Shown here in pieces: positions 44,844-53,312 of a stretch of DNA of 64,000 nucleotides. Below the pieces are notes generated by a model. It searched no databases. It worked only from the letters and a program-made list of their open reading frames with translations, and was not told the origin of the DNA. Source of the stretch: Tissierella creatinini (lineage in GTDB: Bacteria; Bacillota; Clostridia; Tissierellales; Tissierellaceae); the NCBI GenBank assembly GCA_005046945.1, contig SUSS01000008.1, forward strand, positions 33,055-97,054, read 5' to 3'. Numbering within the stretch: position 1 is the stretch's first letter; every line of letters starts with the position of its first letter. Both the position numbers and the translations under genes were made by a program.

Positions 44844-45776
44844 GTGAAAAAACTGATATTAATTGTTTCAATTCTATTGTTGCTCCTTTACCAGTTTGCT
44901 TGTAAAAACGAAGATAAGAATGACCAGGATACCGGAGGAGTACAGCCTACTGAGAATACACAAAAGACTGATGAAGAAAATAAGAAGACGATAATAGATT
45001 TGGTTGAAACCTTTGGAAAGAAGCTTCAAATTATTTCTTTGCTAGAGCCAAAGGATATTTTAGATAAAGATATGGAGGATAATTATTCCGACCTTGTATC
45101 ACAAAAACTTATTGATGCCTGGAAGGCAGATCCTTTAAATGCTCCAGGAAGACTGGTTTCAAGCCCATGGCCTGATAGAATAGAAATTAAGACTCTTAAT
45201 AAAATATCGAAAAGCGAATATCAGGTTGAAGGGAATATTATAGAAATCACCAGTGATGAGCTAGAACATGGAGGAATCTCTTCACATCGTCCAATTATGT
45301 TAACGGTAAGAAAAACAAATAATAAGTGGATGATTGATGATGTTTCATTAGGAGAATATCAAGAAAATACAACAATAACATACAACAATGAAAATTACGG
45401 ATTCAACTTCCAGCTACCCAAAAGCTGGGTAGGATATAAAATCATAGAAACTAAATGGGAAGGTCGTTCTATTGAAGGAACTCAAAGCGGGGAAATAGTT
45501 GAGAGTGGAACCATAATCAGTATAAGGCATCCATTGTGGACATCAGAAGAACCTCGGCAGGATATTCCTATAATGATATTCACCCTAAGCCAGTGGAATT
45601 TAATTCAGCAGGAAAAAATAAGTGTCAGTGCGGCTCCTATAAATCCAAGTGAGCTTGGACGCAACAACAATTATGTTTTTGCACTTCCGGCCAGATATAA
45701 TTACGCTTTCCCAATCGGCTATGAAGAGGTTGAAAATATTCTAAATAAAAATCCTCTTGAAGCTTATGATCTGTAA
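44844..45776 (+). CDS. lipoprotein, paralogue 1 of a duplicated gene
   Basis: A 310-residue lipoprotein starting at GTG with GAGGAG upstream. The signal is LILIVSILLLLLYQFAC, with lipobox Cys near 20. After a polar linker (TENTQKTDEENKK) comes an all-alpha/beta body with blocks shared with the gene at 54301: LLEPKDILDKDMED, APGRLVSSPWPDRIEI, then a second domain from about 175 (ITYNNENYGF, QLPKSWVGY) resembling secreted bacterial Psp/DUF-type C-terminal domains. I cannot name the family. The two copies look near-identical through most of their length, pointing to a fairly recent duplication. Confidence 0.75.
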   Translation: MKKLILIVSILLLLLYQFACKNEDKNDQDTGGVQPTENTQKTDEENKKTIIDLVETFGKKLQIISLLEPKDILDKDMEDNYSDLVSQKLIDAWKADPLNAPGRLVSSPWPDRIEIKTLNKISKSEYQVEGNIIEITSDELEHGGISSHRPIMLTVRKTNNKWMIDDVSLGEYQENTTITYNNENYGFNFQLPKSWVGYKIIETKWEGRSIEGTQSGEIVESGTIISIRHPLWTSEEPRQDIPIMIFTLSQWNLIQQEKISVSAAPINPSELGRNNNYVFALPARYNYAFPIGYEEVENILNKNPLEAYDL

Positions 45777-45807
45777 TTTTAGATATGAAAAAAACATTTA
45801 AAAATGC

Positions 45808-45857
45808 ACCTCTTGTAGCAGACAGTTATATTATTTTAACTGTCTGCTACAAGAGGT
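45808..45857. terminator. perfect 21-bp inverted repeat after the lipoprotein gene
   Basis: ACCTCTTGTAGCAGACAGTT and its exact complement flank an eight-base loop. It sits 32 bases past the stop. A U-run is absent on the plus strand (TTCCATATTT), so it may be a weak terminator, a stabilising 3' hairpin or a small mobile relic. Confidence 0.5.
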
Positions 45858-45978
45858 TCCATATTTCTCATATTACTAATACCCTGACGGCTAGTTATCA
45901 AACATAGAAGAAAGGATAATCAACTAGTTAAATATTTTAACAAAATATGCCTCCGATTTAATATGAGACAAAGACACC

Positions 45979-46074
45979 TCAAAAAACAATTAAAAACTCC
46001 TTACTGTCAAGTAAGAAGTTTTCCTTTAATTCAACTTTACTATTAAAATAATCTTTCATCTCCGCTTTATTCAT
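45979..46074 (-). CDS. possible 31-residue peptide behind corA
   Basis: A short frame (MNKAEMKDYFNSKVELKENF...) with AGAGGG seven bases before its ATG, starting 19 bases after the corA stop. It could be a real peptide or the surviving start of a deleted gene. It includes a hairpin (AACTCCTTACT / AGTAAGAAGTT) that could instead be the corA terminator. The remainder of 45777-46093 shows nothing else. Confidence 0.3.
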   Translation of the reverse strand: MNKAEMKDYFNSKVELKENFLLDSKEFLIVF

Positions 46075-46093
46075 CCAATCCCTCTAATAATTT

Positions 46094-47038
46094 TTAGAAT
46101 AAGTTTTTCTTGAACATAATCCACCCTAAAATTCCAGAAAAAACAAATGATATAATAAAAATAATTAAGAATGCATGGGGATTATTTTCCATAGGTACAA
46201 GTACATTCATTCCAAAAAAACTAGCCATCATTGTAGGTACTGATAAAACAATAGTGATTGAAGCTAAAAATTTCATTACTATATTCAAATTGTTTGATAT
46301 TATCGACGCAAAGGCATCCATTGTTCCACTTAAAATTCCACTATATATATTAGCCATTTCAATTGCCTGTCTATTTTCAATGATTACGTCCTCTAAAAGG
46401 TCTTCATCTTCCGGATACATCTTTATTGGTTTAAGCCTCATTATCTTTTCCAATATACTTTCATTACTTCTTAAGGATGTACTGAAATAAACTAAACTCT
46501 TTTCTAAATCCAAAAGTTGAATTAGTTCTTTATTTTTCATGGACCTATGCAATTCTTTCTCTATTTTACTACTCTTTTTATCAATACGTCTTAGGTATTG
46601 GAGATAATAAGTAGCATTTTTGTGGAGAATCTGAAATAAAAATCTTGTCTTTTTATAGGTGTAAAAGGCTTTTACTTTGGAGCTAGAAAAATCATTAATA
46701 ATGTTATTCTCCCTCAAACACACTGTAATAATATTTGAATCACCAATTATAATAGCCATTGGTATAGTAGAATACAAACCTGAATGTTCTTCTACACTAA
46801 GAATGGGAATATCAATCATAATCAATGTAAATCCATCTTCCGTCTCTATCCTAGCTCTTTCTTCTTCGTCAAGTGCATCTCGAATAAAGTCTATAGGAAC
46901 CTTTAGTGTATTTGCTACCTTTTCCATTTCTTCTACTGAAGGTTTGATAAGGTTGATCCAAGCTCCTTCAACAATTTGATCAGTTTGTTCTAATTTAACC
47001 AAACCGTTTTCTTCTACTGTTTTTAGTATTTGTAACAT
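46094..47038 (-). CDS. corA: CorA-family magnesium/cobalt transporter
   Basis: A 314-residue divalent-cation channel with a long cytoplasmic N-terminal domain (to about 250) and two C-terminal membrane helices. The MMASFFGMNVLVPMENNPHA stretch holds the GMN selectivity motif between them, and the protein ends with a Lys-rich tail (FKKNLF). Length and order match CorA. The upstream gap has no recognised magnesium switch. Confidence 0.93.
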   Translation of the reverse strand: MLQILKTVEENGLVKLEQTDQIVEGAWINLIKPSVEEMEKVANTLKVPIDFIRDALDEEERARIETEDGFTLIMIDIPILSVEEHSGLYSTIPMAIIIGDSNIITVCLRENNIINDFSSSKVKAFYTYKKTRFLFQILHKNATYYLQYLRRIDKKSSKIEKELHRSMKNKELIQLLDLEKSLVYFSTSLRSNESILEKIMRLKPIKMYPEDEDLLEDVIIENRQAIEMANIYSGILSGTMDAFASIISNNLNIVMKFLASITIVLSVPTMMASFFGMNVLVPMENNPHAFLIIFIISFVFSGILGWIMFKKNLF

Positions 47039-47075
47039 AAAAATTCACATCCTTATCCTTTTGGAATTTTTATTA

Positions 47076-47561
47076 TCATAAAGTTCCAAGACTATCGACC
47101 CAAGACTTAAGACTATCTTTAGTCTCTGTGCTGTCTAGGATCTTACCCTCTATTATAGTTGTAGTATCTCCAAGACTTCTTTTTAAGTTTATAGCAGTTC
47201 TACCAAAACCACTGCCACCTGATGTGGCGAAAAGCACTATTGTCTTTCCCCCGAAGTCATAGGTCTCAAGGAAAGTGTTGATTATGGTTGGGGCTATATA
47301 CCACCAAATAGGGAAGCCAAGAAATATGATATCATACTCTTTTACATTTGCATCTTTGTCGGCAATCATTGGCCTAAAGGTTCTTTTCTTCATTTCAATG
47401 GTACTTCGTGATAGATTATCAGTCCAGTCCAAGTCAATCTTTATGTATGGCACCTCCGGCTTTATTTCATACAAATCTGCATTAATGGCTTCTGACAGTG
47501 CTTGAGCTACCTTTCGTGTAGTACCGGTTGCAGAAAAATATGCTACTAATTTCTTACTCAT
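47076..47561 (-). CDS. flavodoxin
   Basis: A 161-residue flavodoxin-like protein. The FMN phosphate loop is YFSATGTTRKVA (near 8), and the further FMN contacts are GFPIWWYIAP and LFATSGGSGFGR. It acts as an FMN electron carrier or quinone-reductase-like protein in the cytoplasm. I start at the ATG at 47561, seven to eight bases after GGAGG; an upstream in-frame GTG/ATG has no site. The SLH-domain gene lies 31 bases upstream on the same strand. Confidence 0.92.
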   Translation of the reverse strand: MSKKLVAYFSATGTTRKVAQALSEAINADLYEIKPEVPYIKIDLDWTDNLSRSTIEMKKRTFRPMIADKDANVKEYDIIFLGFPIWWYIAPTIINTFLETYDFGGKTIVLFATSGGSGFGRTAINLKRSLGDTTTIIEGKILDSTETKDSLKSWVDSLGTL

Positions 47562-47592
47562 TATAAAATCCTCCTCTTTAAACATTGGCTAA

Positions 47593-48798
47593 TTAATTTA
47601 ATGGAATAATACTTATTGATGCTCCATCTAATTCATCTGGTAGTTGTCCTATTTCCCATCCAATATCGGTTGTTTCTATATAATAGAAGTCCATACCTAA
47701 ATAGGTAAAATTAGCTTCTTCCGCTGCCTTTAATCCTACACCCATATGATCTTCTGTAGCTACCAATACGGTCCCATAGCCAAGTTCCCTCAGCAAAGAT
47801 GCAAGTAATATAGATGAATCTTCACAATCACCACCCTGGTCATATAGTGTTTCCAAGGGGAATTTAGGGTATTCATCATATCCTGTACCTATGTCATCAG
47901 GAACATATTTTAGACTTTGAACAAAGGAAACTACAAGACTAAGCATATCCCATTCAGAAAAATCATTCTCTTCACCGGTATTTATAAAAACTTGTGCTAA
48001 GGCATTAAGATATTCATCATCCTCAGTGTGGGTTACATAATAGGAATAACCATATATATCAGCTCTATCAATTGATTTATACAAATCTACAGCATCTACC
48101 GGAATAGGTAGCTTATATGACCATGTCCAATAACCTAGGGGATAGTCCCATTCGTATTTTACCTCCCTTATTGTTGGTTTGGCAGGGGTTGGCTCTTGAT
48201 AACTAAATACTTCAGCAGCAGTATGGTCTATACCAAAATTCATAATAGAGTTATATACCATTAAAAATACATTTTCTCTTGTTGCAGCAGTGTTGAAGTC
48301 TGTAATTCTTCCTCCAAGATCATCTAATATCCCTAATTTCATAGCCTTATTAATATATGTAGAAGGCCATGATATATTACTTTCTTCCTCAGGACTAAGG
48401 CCTCCCATTGTCCTTACGAGTACTGCAATGGTTTCAGCATAGCTTATGTTTTGATTAGGCCTAAAGGTGCTATCAGGATATCCCCCAAAGATACCTTGCC
48501 CTGTTACAACATTGATATATCCCGTTCCCCAAAATGTTGAAGGTATGTCCTTAAATGGGCTTTTATAAACTTGGGATGCCCTTGCTACATCCTCTAAATC
48601 CAACAATCTACATATTAAAGTTGCAATCTCCGCTCTCGTAATTGGAGAGGATAATCTAAGCCCGCTCTGGTCACCAAGGATTAAACCACCATCAATAAGA
48701 CGCTGTATCTTCCAGTCGGTACTACTGTCTCCAAAAGACGGACTAATCGTACTTAGTAATATAAAAACACACAAAAATAAGCTCATGGTCCTTTTCAT
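47593..48798 (-). CDS. SLH-domain cell-wall protein with transglutaminase-like domain
   Basis: A 401-residue secreted protein: signal peptide 1-23, three S-layer homology repeats (about 30-195; LSSPITRAEIATLICRLL, PDSTFRPNQNISYAETIAVL, TAATRENVFLMVYNSI), a linker, then a transglutaminase-like domain from about 215. The catalytic Cys is in GGDCEDSSILLASLLRELG and the His in ATEDHMGVG. The SLH part would bind secondary cell-wall polymer, and the second part may cleave or crosslink peptides at the surface. Confidence 0.88.
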   Translation of the reverse strand: MKRTMSLFLCVFILLSTISPSFGDSSTDWKIQRLIDGGLILGDQSGLRLSSPITRAEIATLICRLLDLEDVARASQVYKSPFKDIPSTFWGTGYINVVTGQGIFGGYPDSTFRPNQNISYAETIAVLVRTMGGLSPEEESNISWPSTYINKAMKLGILDDLGGRITDFNTAATRENVFLMVYNSIMNFGIDHTAAEVFSYQEPTPAKPTIREVKYEWDYPLGYWTWSYKLPIPVDAVDLYKSIDRADIYGYSYYVTHTEDDEYLNALAQVFINTGEENDFSEWDMLSLVVSFVQSLKYVPDDIGTGYDEYPKFPLETLYDQGGDCEDSSILLASLLRELGYGTVLVATEDHMGVGLKAAEEANFTYLGMDFYYIETTDIGWEIGQLPDELDGASISIIPLN

Positions 48799-48855
48799 TA
48801 GAATTCCCCCTTTTACTTCCTATTAAAACTTAGCTAGTGGCTTTACTAGATTTTT

Positions 48856-49056
48856 TCACTTACTTAATCCCTTTTCAAGCTTACCTATCAAATCATCCAA
48901 ATCAATTTTATACATAAGAGAAAATTCCTCCAGTGTATCAAAAAGATTATGACACATGGTGCATTTACCAGCTATTTCATCATAGGTTCTGAATATATCC
49001 TCAGTAGTTGGATAATCTGCAACAATGTTTAAGATTATCATATCTTTAGTAAGCAT
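48856..49056 (-). CDS. DUF1858-domain small protein
   Basis: A 66-residue protein of the DUF1858 type: VADYPTTEDIFRTYDEIAGKCTMC (in parts: VADYPTTEDIFRTYD, GKCTMC) and FDTLEEFSLMYKIDLDDLIGKL. The two cysteines may hold a metal or a cluster. It is found next to redox genes in many anaerobes; no clear partner is here. The ATG lacks a strong ribosome binding site. Confidence 0.75.
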   Translation of the reverse strand: MLTKDMIILNIVADYPTTEDIFRTYDEIAGKCTMCHNLFDTLEEFSLMYKIDLDDLIGKLEKGLSK

Positions 49057-49253
49057 TTAAATAACCCAGTTCAATCTTTATTATCATCTTGTATTTTTGA
49101 TAAACTTACCATTTACAGTATTATCCATTACGCTACAAATTTACCCATAAAGCCCACTAGTTTAACACTTCTTATTGATTTCGAACGCTTGCTCTGCCAG
49201 AGCATGTCTTAAGAAGAAACATTTCATAAATAGGGGCGAAAATTAAGTAAGCT

Positions 49254-50264
49254 TTAGAGCCAATCTTTAAAATACTCATCCTTATCAGCTCTGTCAATTC
49301 TCAAAATCTTATCTATATCTAAAACAATTAAGCCCTCATTTGTTTCTATCTTTACCTTATTATAGATATTACCTTGAGTTGGCTCAGAGAGTTTTAATTT
49401 ACCCCTATATTTTATCCTCTCACGGTCCTCATCATAAGTAACTATACATTCGATGGGTTCCTTTAAAAAATATGAATATGGGCTATCATACATTTGTCCC
49501 ATTTTTCGAGAATCTATAAATTTCATCTTATCATTGCCAAAGTATACAGTTTCATCTTCATGCTCATCTATCATATTCCTAGAGCTTTCCGAAAGCTGCT
49601 CATATACCACATCAGCTATTCTCCCAAGGCTTTCTTCGAATACTGTTCCCTTACTTATTAGTTTAAGACCTATAGTAATGGAATAGATTTCTGCAGAATT
49701 TAAGGCTAGAAATACTGGATGTATTAAAGACCTATACTTATTGGTCCCTCTTTCAAGAGCTTGTATACTCATCTCAGTTCCTAGAAATTCGAACCCATTT
49801 TGGAGTATGCTTAAATCATTGGCAACAGTTCTTTCACTGATGCCAAAGTCCTCCCCAATATTTTCCCTACTCCTTTCTCCTGAATGGAGATATTTTAGCA
49901 TCATCAATAGCCTTTCATTCCTATCCTTAATCTTGAAATTGCCAAATCTATTCTTATCATATTCGAATTTAAACCTATTATTCAAATGGTCTAAAAACAT
50001 CTCAAGTCGAAGCGAGAGCTTGGATTTGTCATTAGGATATGATTTAATTCCCTCTATTATATTGTCCATGAAATCTCCATCTGGATCCAGAAGATTAACC
50101 AAATTGGTCTTAAGGACTTCATGCTCAATTTCATCTATCCCTTTACCACCATAATAACTTTCAAAAAATAAAACTAAGTTTTCATAATCATCTTTCTTTA
50201 ATCTATTTAATTTTCTATTCTTCTCATAGTATCTTTCAAGCTCATGACCCAATGTATTTTCCAT
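49254..50264 (-). CDS. helix-turn-helix transcriptional regulator, WYL-like
   Basis: A 336-residue protein with a helix-turn-helix in the middle (RSRENIGEDFGISERTVANDL, near 130-150; shown as RENIGEDFGI and SERTVANDL), an unusual acidic N-terminal region and a C-terminal part resembling WYL regulators (IECIVTYDEDRERIKYRGK, LIVLDIDKILRIDR). It may sense a ligand or nucleic acid. It starts divergently from the phosphatase at 50390, which could be a target. Confidence 0.68.
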   Translation of the reverse strand: MENTLGHELERYYEKNRKLNRLKKDDYENLVLFFESYYGGKGIDEIEHEVLKTNLVNLLDPDGDFMDNIIEGIKSYPNDKSKLSLRLEMFLDHLNNRFKFEYDKNRFGNFKIKDRNERLLMMLKYLHSGERSRENIGEDFGISERTVANDLSILQNGFEFLGTEMSIQALERGTNKYRSLIHPVFLALNSAEIYSITIGLKLISKGTVFEESLGRIADVVYEQLSESSRNMIDEHEDETVYFGNDKMKFIDSRKMGQMYDSPYSYFLKEPIECIVTYDEDRERIKYRGKLKLSEPTQGNIYNKVKIETNEGLIVLDIDKILRIDRADKDEYFKDWL

Positions 50265-50389
50265 GCTTTACCTCCTTTTCTCTATTGTAGTATTCATCTA
50301 GACTTAATGCAAACATGAAGCTGGGCTTCATAGAGTGAGTTAACTAATTGCCATATAATAAAGTTAATAAAAGAAAAGGAGAGATTTAA

Positions 50390-51046
50390 ATGAGAAAGTT
50401 TGTTATAGGAGATATTCACGGGTGCTATGAAGATTTGCAAGAATTACTAGGAAAAATCAAGCCAGATTTAAGAAAGGACAAAATCATATTTCTAGGTGAC
50501 TACATCGACAGAGGCAAGGATAGCTATAGTGTCATTAAACTCTTGAAAGGCTTGCAAGAAAAACATGGTAAGAACCACATAGTGCTTTTAAGAGGAAATC
50601 ACGAACAAATGGCAATAGACAATATAGAGGGGGGTTACTATAGGTCTTTCAATGGTTTTGATACAACAGTTAGAGACTTCAAAAGAAATAATGAGTCTAT
50701 TGCTGACTATTTAGATTTTTTCCAAAGCCTACCCCTATATCATGAGGATGAGGACTTCATATATGTACATGGAGGAATAAAACCTGGGGTTAGTATAGAT
50801 CAGCAATCCGAGAGTGATTTACTCTGGATAAGAGAAGAATTTTATGATTCAAAAACAAGCTTTGAAAAGCCAGTAATCTTTGGTCATACTCCAACTCATC
50901 ACCTAACCGGAGCTTGGGTGCCCTTTATCAAGGAGGATAGAGTTGGTATAGATACTGGATGTGTATACGGCGGTCACTTAACTGCAATAGAAATAAGATC
51001 TGGCCAAATAGTAGATATATATGAATCCAATAGAATAGCTGCCTAA
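50390..51046 (+). CDS. calcineurin-like serine/threonine or diadenosine-polyphosphate phosphatase
   Basis: A 218-residue metallophosphoesterase with all metal motifs: GDIHGCYEDL (near 7), GDYIDRGKDS (near 36), LRGNHEQM (near 67), YVHGGI (near 126) and FGHTPTH (near 166). The small size and motif spacing fit PrpA/PrpE-type enzymes, which remove phosphate from proteins or cut Ap4A. AGGAGAG precedes the ATG. Confidence 0.9.
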   Translation: MRKFVIGDIHGCYEDLQELLGKIKPDLRKDKIIFLGDYIDRGKDSYSVIKLLKGLQEKHGKNHIVLLRGNHEQMAIDNIEGGYYRSFNGFDTTVRDFKRNNESIADYLDFFQSLPLYHEDEDFIYVHGGIKPGVSIDQQSESDLLWIREEFYDSKTSFEKPVIFGHTPTHHLTGAWVPFIKEDRVGIDTGCVYGGHLTAIEIRSGQIVDIYESNRIAA

Positions 51047-51064
51047 AAGAAAGGAGGAGAACTC

Positions 51065-51235
51065 ATGAAAAAAGTAGGATATTTAATCCATAGCATACAT
51101 GATGTGAACTTTTGCCTATGCCGCATAATTAAAGAATATGATAATCTCGAGACCTGCAAATCAGATCTAGTAGTCTTGCTATGCAAAAAGACCACAGAGA
51201 AAAAGCTCATGAAAAATAATAAGAAAAGCTTCTAA
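51065..51235 (+). CDS. small basic protein (56 aa), unrecognised
   Basis: A 56-residue frame beginning MKKVGYLIHSIHDVNFCLCR, 18 bases after the phosphatase stop, with a strong AAAGGAGGAG site five to eight bases before its ATG. It has four cysteines and a Lys-rich end (TEKKLMKNNKKSF). A hairpin follows, so it is the second gene of the phosphatase unit. No family recognised. Confidence 0.65.
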   Translation: MKKVGYLIHSIHDVNFCLCRIIKEYDNLETCKSDLVVLLCKKTTEKKLMKNNKKSF

Positions 51236-51260
51236 AGAAGCTTTAAATGTAGCTTTTCTT
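51221..51260 (+). terminator. hairpin ending the phosphatase unit
   Basis: AAGAAAAGCT and AGCTTTTCTT are exactly complementary, overlapping the end of the small gene, followed by GTTACT. A weak U-run leaves some doubt. Confidence 0.6.
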
Positions 51261-51329
51261 GTTACTCATCTACGGAAAGTAAAGCTTTCCTATTCGTAAT
51301 AAATAAAATTTTTGAAAGGAATGGTTATA

Positions 51330-51710
51330 GTGAAAAAAGACCTAATAATGAACAAAAAGGAAAGATTTATCTACAATATTTACGGTATATTTAATGATTA
51401 TTTAATTGATACCAACAGATTCTCTGCCATAAATGGACCTGTATACAATTATGAAAATTTCAAGGCTTGGAATAAATGGGAAATCGCAAAGATTGAAATC
51501 GATGGTAAGCCTTATCTAATTCTAGACCTTAAGGTCTTACGCTTCAGTTATTGCAAATACATTCGCCAGGAGAAAAGGATCCTAAAGGATGGCTTGAACA
51601 GCCAAGAAGCAATGGAAGAGATAAGGGCTTATTCCAAGCTACTCGGAATTGAAATACTGGATCAGCTGGACTATTATTTAAATGGTGGTCCTCAAGGGTT
51701 TGAGTTTTAA
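51330..51710 (+). CDS. hypothetical protein (126 aa)
   Basis: A soluble protein (NKKERFIYNIYGIFNDYLIDT; given here as KKERFIYNIYG and FNDYLIDT) with mixed alpha/beta character and no membrane segment. I take the GTG at 51330, nine bases after AAGGA, because the TTG six codons before lies inside that site. No catalytic motif is visible. Function unknown. Confidence 0.65.
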   Translation: MKKDLIMNKKERFIYNIYGIFNDYLIDTNRFSAINGPVYNYENFKAWNKWEIAKIEIDGKPYLILDLKVLRFSYCKYIRQEKRILKDGLNSQEAMEEIRAYSKLLGIEILDQLDYYLNGGPQGFEF

Positions 51711-51844
51711 CTGCTTTTAGTTTGGAAAAAGTATAAAAAAGAAACTGTAATTAGGTTCTTGCATTTGGTAAAATATATTTACAAGCAAATGCTTAGCTTG
51801 CAAAGTAAAATTATTAATAGATCTAAAATAAGGAGGATATTCCA

Positions 51845-52561
51845 ATGATTAAAATAGAATTTTTTCATGATGTTATTTGTAGTTTTTGTTTTCCAATGTC
51901 CGCAAGAATGCGTAAAATAGCGAAGAAATACAATAATATTGAGATTAACCACCGCTCATTTGCCTTAGGCTGGGAAGCAGAAGACTTTGTACGTAGCTTT
52001 GGCTCACGAGAAGCTGTTAAAGCAGAAGTATTAGGTCATTGGGCCCATGCAAATGCAAATGATGATGAACATCGTTTCAATATTGAAGGAATGCGCCAAA
52101 CAGATTTCAACTTTCCCCTTTCAAAACCTGGCTTGAAAGCTGCAAAAGCAGCTGGCCTTATCGGTGGTGATAGTATGTATTGGGACGTATTTGATAGAAT
52201 ACAAAACAAATTATTTGTTGAAAATAAGAATATTGAAGATATAGCCGTATTGGAAGAAGCAGTGAAGGAAACGAGCATCTCTTTTGCGGATTGGAAAGCA
52301 CAGTTTGAAAACGATGAAACAGAAAAAGCCATATTGGCGGACTTAAAGCTTGCACAAAGCTATGGTGTTAATAGTGCACCAACCCTAGTTATTAATCAAA
52401 AGTATGCTATTCCTGGTGCTCAATCCCAAGAAAAGATTGAAAAACTATTGGACAAAATCTCAAAAGATGAGGGAATTCCATTAAATAAATTAGAAATAGT
52501 TCAAACGGATAACACAGGCGGTTCATGTTCAATTGTGGATGGTAACTGGAACTGCGATTAA
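51845..52561 (+). CDS. DsbA-family thioredoxin-like oxidoreductase (FrnE-like)
   Basis: A 238-residue cytoplasmic DsbA-fold protein. The active site is CSFC (near 11-14), then FALGWEAEDFV, a helical insertion, and the cis-Pro loop in GVNSAPTLVINQKY (near 176). It has no signal peptide. FrnE-like relatives act on disulphides or as glutathione-linked isomerases. The C-terminus carries a further Cys pair (GGSCSIVDGNWNCD). Preceded by AGGAGG. Confidence 0.88.
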   Translation: MIKIEFFHDVICSFCFPMSARMRKIAKKYNNIEINHRSFALGWEAEDFVRSFGSREAVKAEVLGHWAHANANDDEHRFNIEGMRQTDFNFPLSKPGLKAAKAAGLIGGDSMYWDVFDRIQNKLFVENKNIEDIAVLEEAVKETSISFADWKAQFENDETEKAILADLKLAQSYGVNSAPTLVINQKYAIPGAQSQEKIEKLLDKISKDEGIPLNKLEIVQTDNTGGSCSIVDGNWNCD

Positions 52562-52576
52562 AAGTATAATTATATA

Positions 52577-52614
52577 AAACACCTCTGGATTAAGAAAAAT
52601 CCAGAGGTGTTTTA
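52577..52614. terminator. bidirectional terminator
   Basis: AAAACACCTCTGGATT and AATCCAGAGGTGTTTT form a long perfect stem with flanking A and T runs. Confidence 0.88.
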
Positions 52615-52668
52615 TCCTAAAATCAAGGATTATTTTACACTACCACAATAACAGATGTTTATGATAAT

Positions 52669-52860
52669 CTAAAAATACCCCCATTCGAGCTTCTCTTCTT
52701 CTTTCTTTTCAAATAGTAGCTTTCTAATTATCTTATAATATGTAGTGGCTAATACTCTGGCCGATTCGCTCTTGTCCACTTTTCTTGTTTCGGTAGGTAA
52801 TTCAGATATCTGATTTTTTAATTCCTTATCCAATAGTTTCTCATAAAGGCCATAATCCAT
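52669..52860 (-). CDS. small protein resembling the N-terminus of DUF3427-type helicases
   Basis: A 63-residue protein. I start at the ATG at 52860, six bases after AAGGAGG. Residues 4-45 (LYEKLLDKELKNQI, KSESARVLATTYYKII) look like the N-terminal segment that precedes the helicase part in some DUF3427 DEAD-box proteins, so it may be the remnant of such a gene with a new end (KKEEEKLEWGYF). It lies 32 bases behind the HEPN gene and may be co-transcribed with it. Confidence 0.5.
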   Translation of the reverse strand: MDYGLYEKLLDKELKNQISELPTETRKVDKSESARVLATTYYKIIRKLLFEKKEEEKLEWGYF

Positions 52861-52892
52861 GGGATGCCTCCTTTTTGAACCAAGTAAAATTT

Positions 52893-53312
52893 TCACTGCT
52901 TTTTAATGTAATCCTCTATTACTATAATTGCATTTGTTACACTTTCTATAATAATTTCAGCACTATTCTTAGAGAAGGTCTCCTTATAATCAGCCATTTC
53001 TCTTAGATCCATCCCACGTTGTAATGTTTTAAGTATACTATCGTCAAGTATTTCTGTGTCAATATATAACTCTTTAAATGCTACTTTTAAGGCCACATGG
53101 CTCTCTTCTCTATACCCTTTTGCAAATATTAATGATCCAATAGCATGAAATATTGCATAATAGGCTTGAATCGTAGACCATTTATAGTTTTCATTATTAA
53201 GACTCTGTTTTGCAGCCTCTAGATCTCTTTTACCAACTTCTAATTCTTTCAATACCATATCAGATGTTATATTCACTTGCTTTAGTTTTCCCTTTGCAAT
53301 GAACTTATCCAT
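52893..53312 (-). CDS. HEPN-domain protein
   Basis: A 139-residue all-helical HEPN protein (ELEVGKRDLEAAKQSLNNENYKWS, in parts ELEVGKRDLEAAKQS and NNENYKWS; then AYYAIFHAIGSLIFAKGYR). The end has RGMDLREMADYKETFS where toxic HEPN RNases keep R-x4-6-H; here the His is missing, so RNase activity is doubtful. It overlaps the nucleotidyltransferase gene by one base. Confidence 0.82.
   Translation of the reverse strand: MDKFIAKGKLKQVNITSDMVLKELEVGKRDLEAAKQSLNNENYKWSTIQAYYAIFHAIGSLIFAKGYREESHVALKVAFKELYIDTEILDDSILKTLQRGMDLREMADYKETFSKNSAEIIIESVTNAIIVIEDYIKKQ

Noticed and set aside
49170-49215. tRNA-like sequence TTTCGAACGCTTGCTCTGCCAGAGCA
   Set aside because: No acceptor stem, D arm or anticodon arm can be fitted around it; it is only a short hairpin.
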